Part shown: piece by piece, positions 4,532-6,071 of the stretch
Layout: the number at the start of each line of letters is the position of its first letter
Numbering within the stretch: the first letter of the stretch is position 1
Assembly: GCA_964516925.1 (NCBI GenBank)
Contig: CAZEXL010000032.1
Coordinates: 1 to 6,071 of the forward strand
Length of the DNA stretch: 6,071 nucleotides
DNA from: CAG-552 sp964516925
Lineage (GTDB): Bacteria > Bacillota > Clostridia > Christensenellales > Pumilibacteraceae
Reading direction: 5' to 3'
Notes under the pieces: generated by a model
What the model was told of the DNA's origin: nothing
Database searches by the model: none
The model's input: the letters and a program-made list of their open reading frames with translations, nothing else
Program-made: the position numbers and the translations under genes

Positions 4532-5263
4532 TTAATTCTGAACAGAATCGGAGGAACAATAATTATAAAAAAGCTCGTTAACTTTTTGCCGGTAGACTTC
4601 GGCAATTTCGTTGCGATTCATTCCGTTTGCGGACATTTCGTGGACGTAAAGCGGTTTACCTATACACAAAATGCGCTTTTTAATATGGTAGTAAGTTGGA
4701 TAAACTGGCAGGTCAACACCGACGCGACGATAATACGCCTCGGCAAGCAGCACGAATCCGGGGAAAAACTCTTTAAGCACATCGTGATAGCCGTCGTTAG
4801 AATTTTCCGGAAAAACGAGAACGGAAACGTCTTGATTGATAGCCTCAACGCTTTTATTTATCGTGGGCAAAAGTTTTGCGTTGGTGAAGGTTGGCAGAAT
4901 TTTGAGTCCGCGGTAAAAGTATATAGAAAACAACGATTCGAATGCGGCTTTAAGCGTGGCTCTAAACTTGCCGATGCCTTTTTTCTGCATATAAAAAACG
5001 TCGCGCAAATAGTGAAATCTAGACGAATAATTGCCTAGCATTTCGCCGGCTCCCCACATGCAGTGGAACAGCGGAAAATAAAGTTCTAAAAAAACCGGGC
5101 CAAGTTTGCCGCTGTGATTGGCAACGATAATCGACTTACTTTCTAGCTCGCCGGCAAGATTGACTATCCGTTTTGGCTTGCGCATAAAGATACGCAAAAT
5201 TGCTTTCACGCATCTAAAAACGGGTTGTTTTTTGCTTTTAAACGCTTTGTTTTGTTTTTTCAT
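4532..5263 (-). CDS. PlsC-like acyltransferase with an atypical catalytic motif
   Basis: The product is 243 residues. It resembles the lysophospholipid (1-acylglycerol-3-phosphate) acyltransferase fold, which transfers an acyl chain onto a lysophospholipid or similar acceptor at the membrane. The blocks appear in order: ANHSGKLGP (48-56), the HX4D-like motif; YRGLKILPTF (117-126), the acceptor-binding block; VLVFPENSNDGY (148-159), in place of FPEGT; and LPVYPTYY (185-192). The catalytic His is H50, but the Asp expected at 55 is Gly. The basic N-terminus (MKKQNKAFKSKKQ) and hydrophobic patches suit peripheral membrane attachment. The start at 5263 has only a weak AAGGG ribosome-binding site, and no better start is visible. 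It is a single-gene unit with its own promoter and terminator. Whether it is active, and on what acceptor, is open. Confidence 0.8.
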   Translation of the reverse strand: MKKQNKAFKSKKQPVFRCVKAILRIFMRKPKRIVNLAGELESKSIIVANHSGKLGPVFLELYFPLFHCMWGAGEMLGNYSSRFHYLRDVFYMQKKGIGKFRATLKAAFESLFSIYFYRGLKILPTFTNAKLLPTINKSVEAINQDVSVLVFPENSNDGYHDVLKEFFPGFVLLAEAYYRRVGVDLPVYPTYYHIKKRILCIGKPLYVHEMSANGMNRNEIAEVYRQKVNELFYNYCSSDSVQN

Positions 5264-5324
5264 ACTAAACCCTTATAAAATATAAAACGAAAAATAACCC
5301 CTTAACTTTCTTACATCCACAGGT

Positions 5325-5353
5325 ATTGTAGCATAAAATCGAAGAAAAAGCAA
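5325..5353 (-). promoter_or_regulatory. Extended -10 promoter of the acyltransferase gene
   Basis: On the minus strand TACAAT (5330-5325) is preceded by TGC, making an extended -10 element. TTGCTT (5353-5348), a weak -35 box, lies 17 bases upstream. The leader would be about 55 bases long. From 5354 to 5685 I see no gene, RNA or terminator, only AT-rich DNA. Confidence 0.65.
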
Positions 5354-5685
5354 TTTATATACAAGCAAAAATTATCCATTTGTATCGTTTAAGAAAAAAG
5401 ATTAAAAATGCGCAAGCAGACGGCTAACGCATATTAACGAATTCCTTTTGGATTTAATCTACGAAAAGCTAAATTTATTGCGGCGCAAAAGAATTAAAAA
5501 AAACGAAATAAAGAAAACAATATAGGCGCAAACAAAAAGGTATGAAATAATAACGATATAATATGTAACGATTTTTGACTTTTTATAACGGCGCTTACCG
5601 TTCGTGTCGATAGAAAGGCAAGCCAACGCACATTTTTCACCAAAGAATGTTGTGCTAAAGGAGCTTGATAGTAATTTGGATTAAG

Positions 5686-5756
5686 TCAAAGCGTTTGATT
5701 GTACCGAAAGCGTGCAGTAGCATGGGGAGATTGCTACGCCTGCGGCTGCAATGGCA
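5686..5756 (-). repeat. Module B interspersed repeat, inverted diverged copy
   Basis: Read on the minus strand it starts GCCATTGCAGCC, has GTAGCAATCTCCCC in the middle, and ends CTTTCGGTACAATCAAACGC. This is the same order as the plus-strand copies at 131-209 and 5871-5950 (GTCATTGCGAGC, GGCAATCTC, CTCTCGGCACAATCAAACGC). The segment between the blocks differs. Positions 5757-5870 show nothing recognisable. Confidence 0.65.
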
Positions 5757-5870
5757 TAAGGCTATTTGTGGTATTGTTTTGCAATGTTTTTTATCAATCA
5801 CTATTACAAAACGTACTTGCAGTAAGGTTAATTATTCGTATAAACAAACTATTATAACATTCTTAACCAT

Positions 5871-5950
5871 ATGTCACCAACGAGGAGCGAAGCGACGCGG
5901 CAATCTCTCCGTTAAAATCCTACCTCTCGGCACAATCAAACTCACAACCG
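5871..5950 (+). repeat. Module B interspersed repeat, copy 2
   Basis: Positions 5897-5950 match 156-209 at 50 of 54 bases. The front differs (ATGTCACCAACGAGGAGCG), so this copy joins a different 5' piece to the same tail. A module A copy starts about 18 bases after it, where copy 1 is instead followed by module C. Apparent reading frames through it come from the repeat, not from a gene. Confidence 0.8.
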
Positions 5951-5967
5951 CATGCAAATCAAATTCT

Positions 5968-6045
5968 GTCAAGCTTCTTTTGCCTAGCTTTCTATCGGCA
6001 AGAAAAGCAGGTCGGTTGAATAAACGCACCGTTGCACACAAACTC
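5968..6045 (+). repeat. Hairpin repeat A, copy 3 (imperfect)
   Basis: GTCAAGCTTCTTTTGCCTAG opens as in copies 2 and 4. The arms CCTAGCTTTCT (5983-5993) and AGAAAAGCAGG (6000-6010) pair imperfectly around a 6-base loop, so the hairpin is decaying. Similarity to copy 2 continues past the hairpin. The sequence up to 6053 separates it from copy 4. Confidence 0.7.
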
Positions 6046-6053
6046 ATTCCTAA

Positions 6054-6071
6054 CAAGCTTCTTTTGCCTAG
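6054..6071 (+). repeat. Hairpin repeat A, copy 4 (cut by the window end)
   Basis: CAAGCTTCTTTTGCCTAG is identical to 5970-5987. The rest of the copy lies beyond the window. Copies 3 and 4 are thus arranged in tandem, 84 bases apart. Confidence 0.7.

Noticed and set aside
4535..4548. ATTCTG AA CAGAAT, a neat 14-base palindrome.
   Set aside because: It lies inside the last codons of the acyltransferase and matches no operator I know. Short palindromes of this size occur by chance.
5310..5385. TCCACA- and TTATCCA-like sequences resembling DnaA boxes upstream of the acyltransferase.
   Set aside because: They match the box at only about 7 of 9 positions and are not clustered like those at 3065-3105.
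5874..6056. A 60-codon minus-strand ORF near the right end.
   Set aside because: It is a translation of module B and module A repeats, has no ribosome-binding site, and lies wholly inside repeated DNA.
5665..6071. A long plus-strand frame open from a TTG at 5665 to the window end, with AAAGGAG just upstream.
   Set aside because: GGAG is only one base from the TTG, and the frame runs through an inverted B copy, a direct B copy and repeat A. It looks like chance openness in repeats.

Overview
The window is AT-rich bacterial chromosome. It carries four convincing protein genes, all on the minus strand, separated by gaps full of regulatory sites and interspersed repeats. A low-GC Gram-positive host is likely, probably a clostridia-like Bacillota: strong GGAGG ribosome-binding sites, textbook sigma-A promoters (TTGACA, 17 bases, TATAAT or TATACT), intrinsic terminators after three of the four genes, and a Spo0J-type ParB close to parS sites. 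I cannot name a species.

Layout from left to right. Positions 1-336 hold no gene but a mosaic of short repeats (modules B and C, perhaps a decayed A). A terminator (337-372) follows the gene at 448-1053, which encodes a small membrane protein with a soluble Tudor/SH3-like C-terminal domain of the FGEG type; its sigma-A promoter is at 1079-1107. Positions 1103-1572 hold two copies of hairpin repeat A, a coiled-coil coding remnant on the plus strand, and two terminators. Positions 1573-2826 encode a 417-residue protein with two ferritin-like four-helix bundles. The gap 2827-3322 looks like chromosome-maintenance DNA: an AT-rich stretch, three DnaA-box-like 9-mers within 41 bases, two parS sites 80 bases apart, and the parB terminator. 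parB (3323-4186) has its own near-perfect promoter. A PlsC-like acyltransferase with an altered catalytic motif follows (4532-5263), with its own promoter and terminator. From 5354 to the end there is no gene, but further copies of modules B (one inverted) and A.

Functionally, parB, the two parS sites and the DnaA boxes form one unit: ParB should load on the parS sites just past the 3' end of its own gene, and the DnaA boxes suggest an origin-proximal region or a candidate oriC. No dnaA, parA or other replication gene is visible, so the oriC idea is unproven. The other three genes look independently transcribed and share no evident pathway. The most unusual material is the modular repeat family flanking the genes, one copy of which appears to supply the -35 box of a gene promoter.
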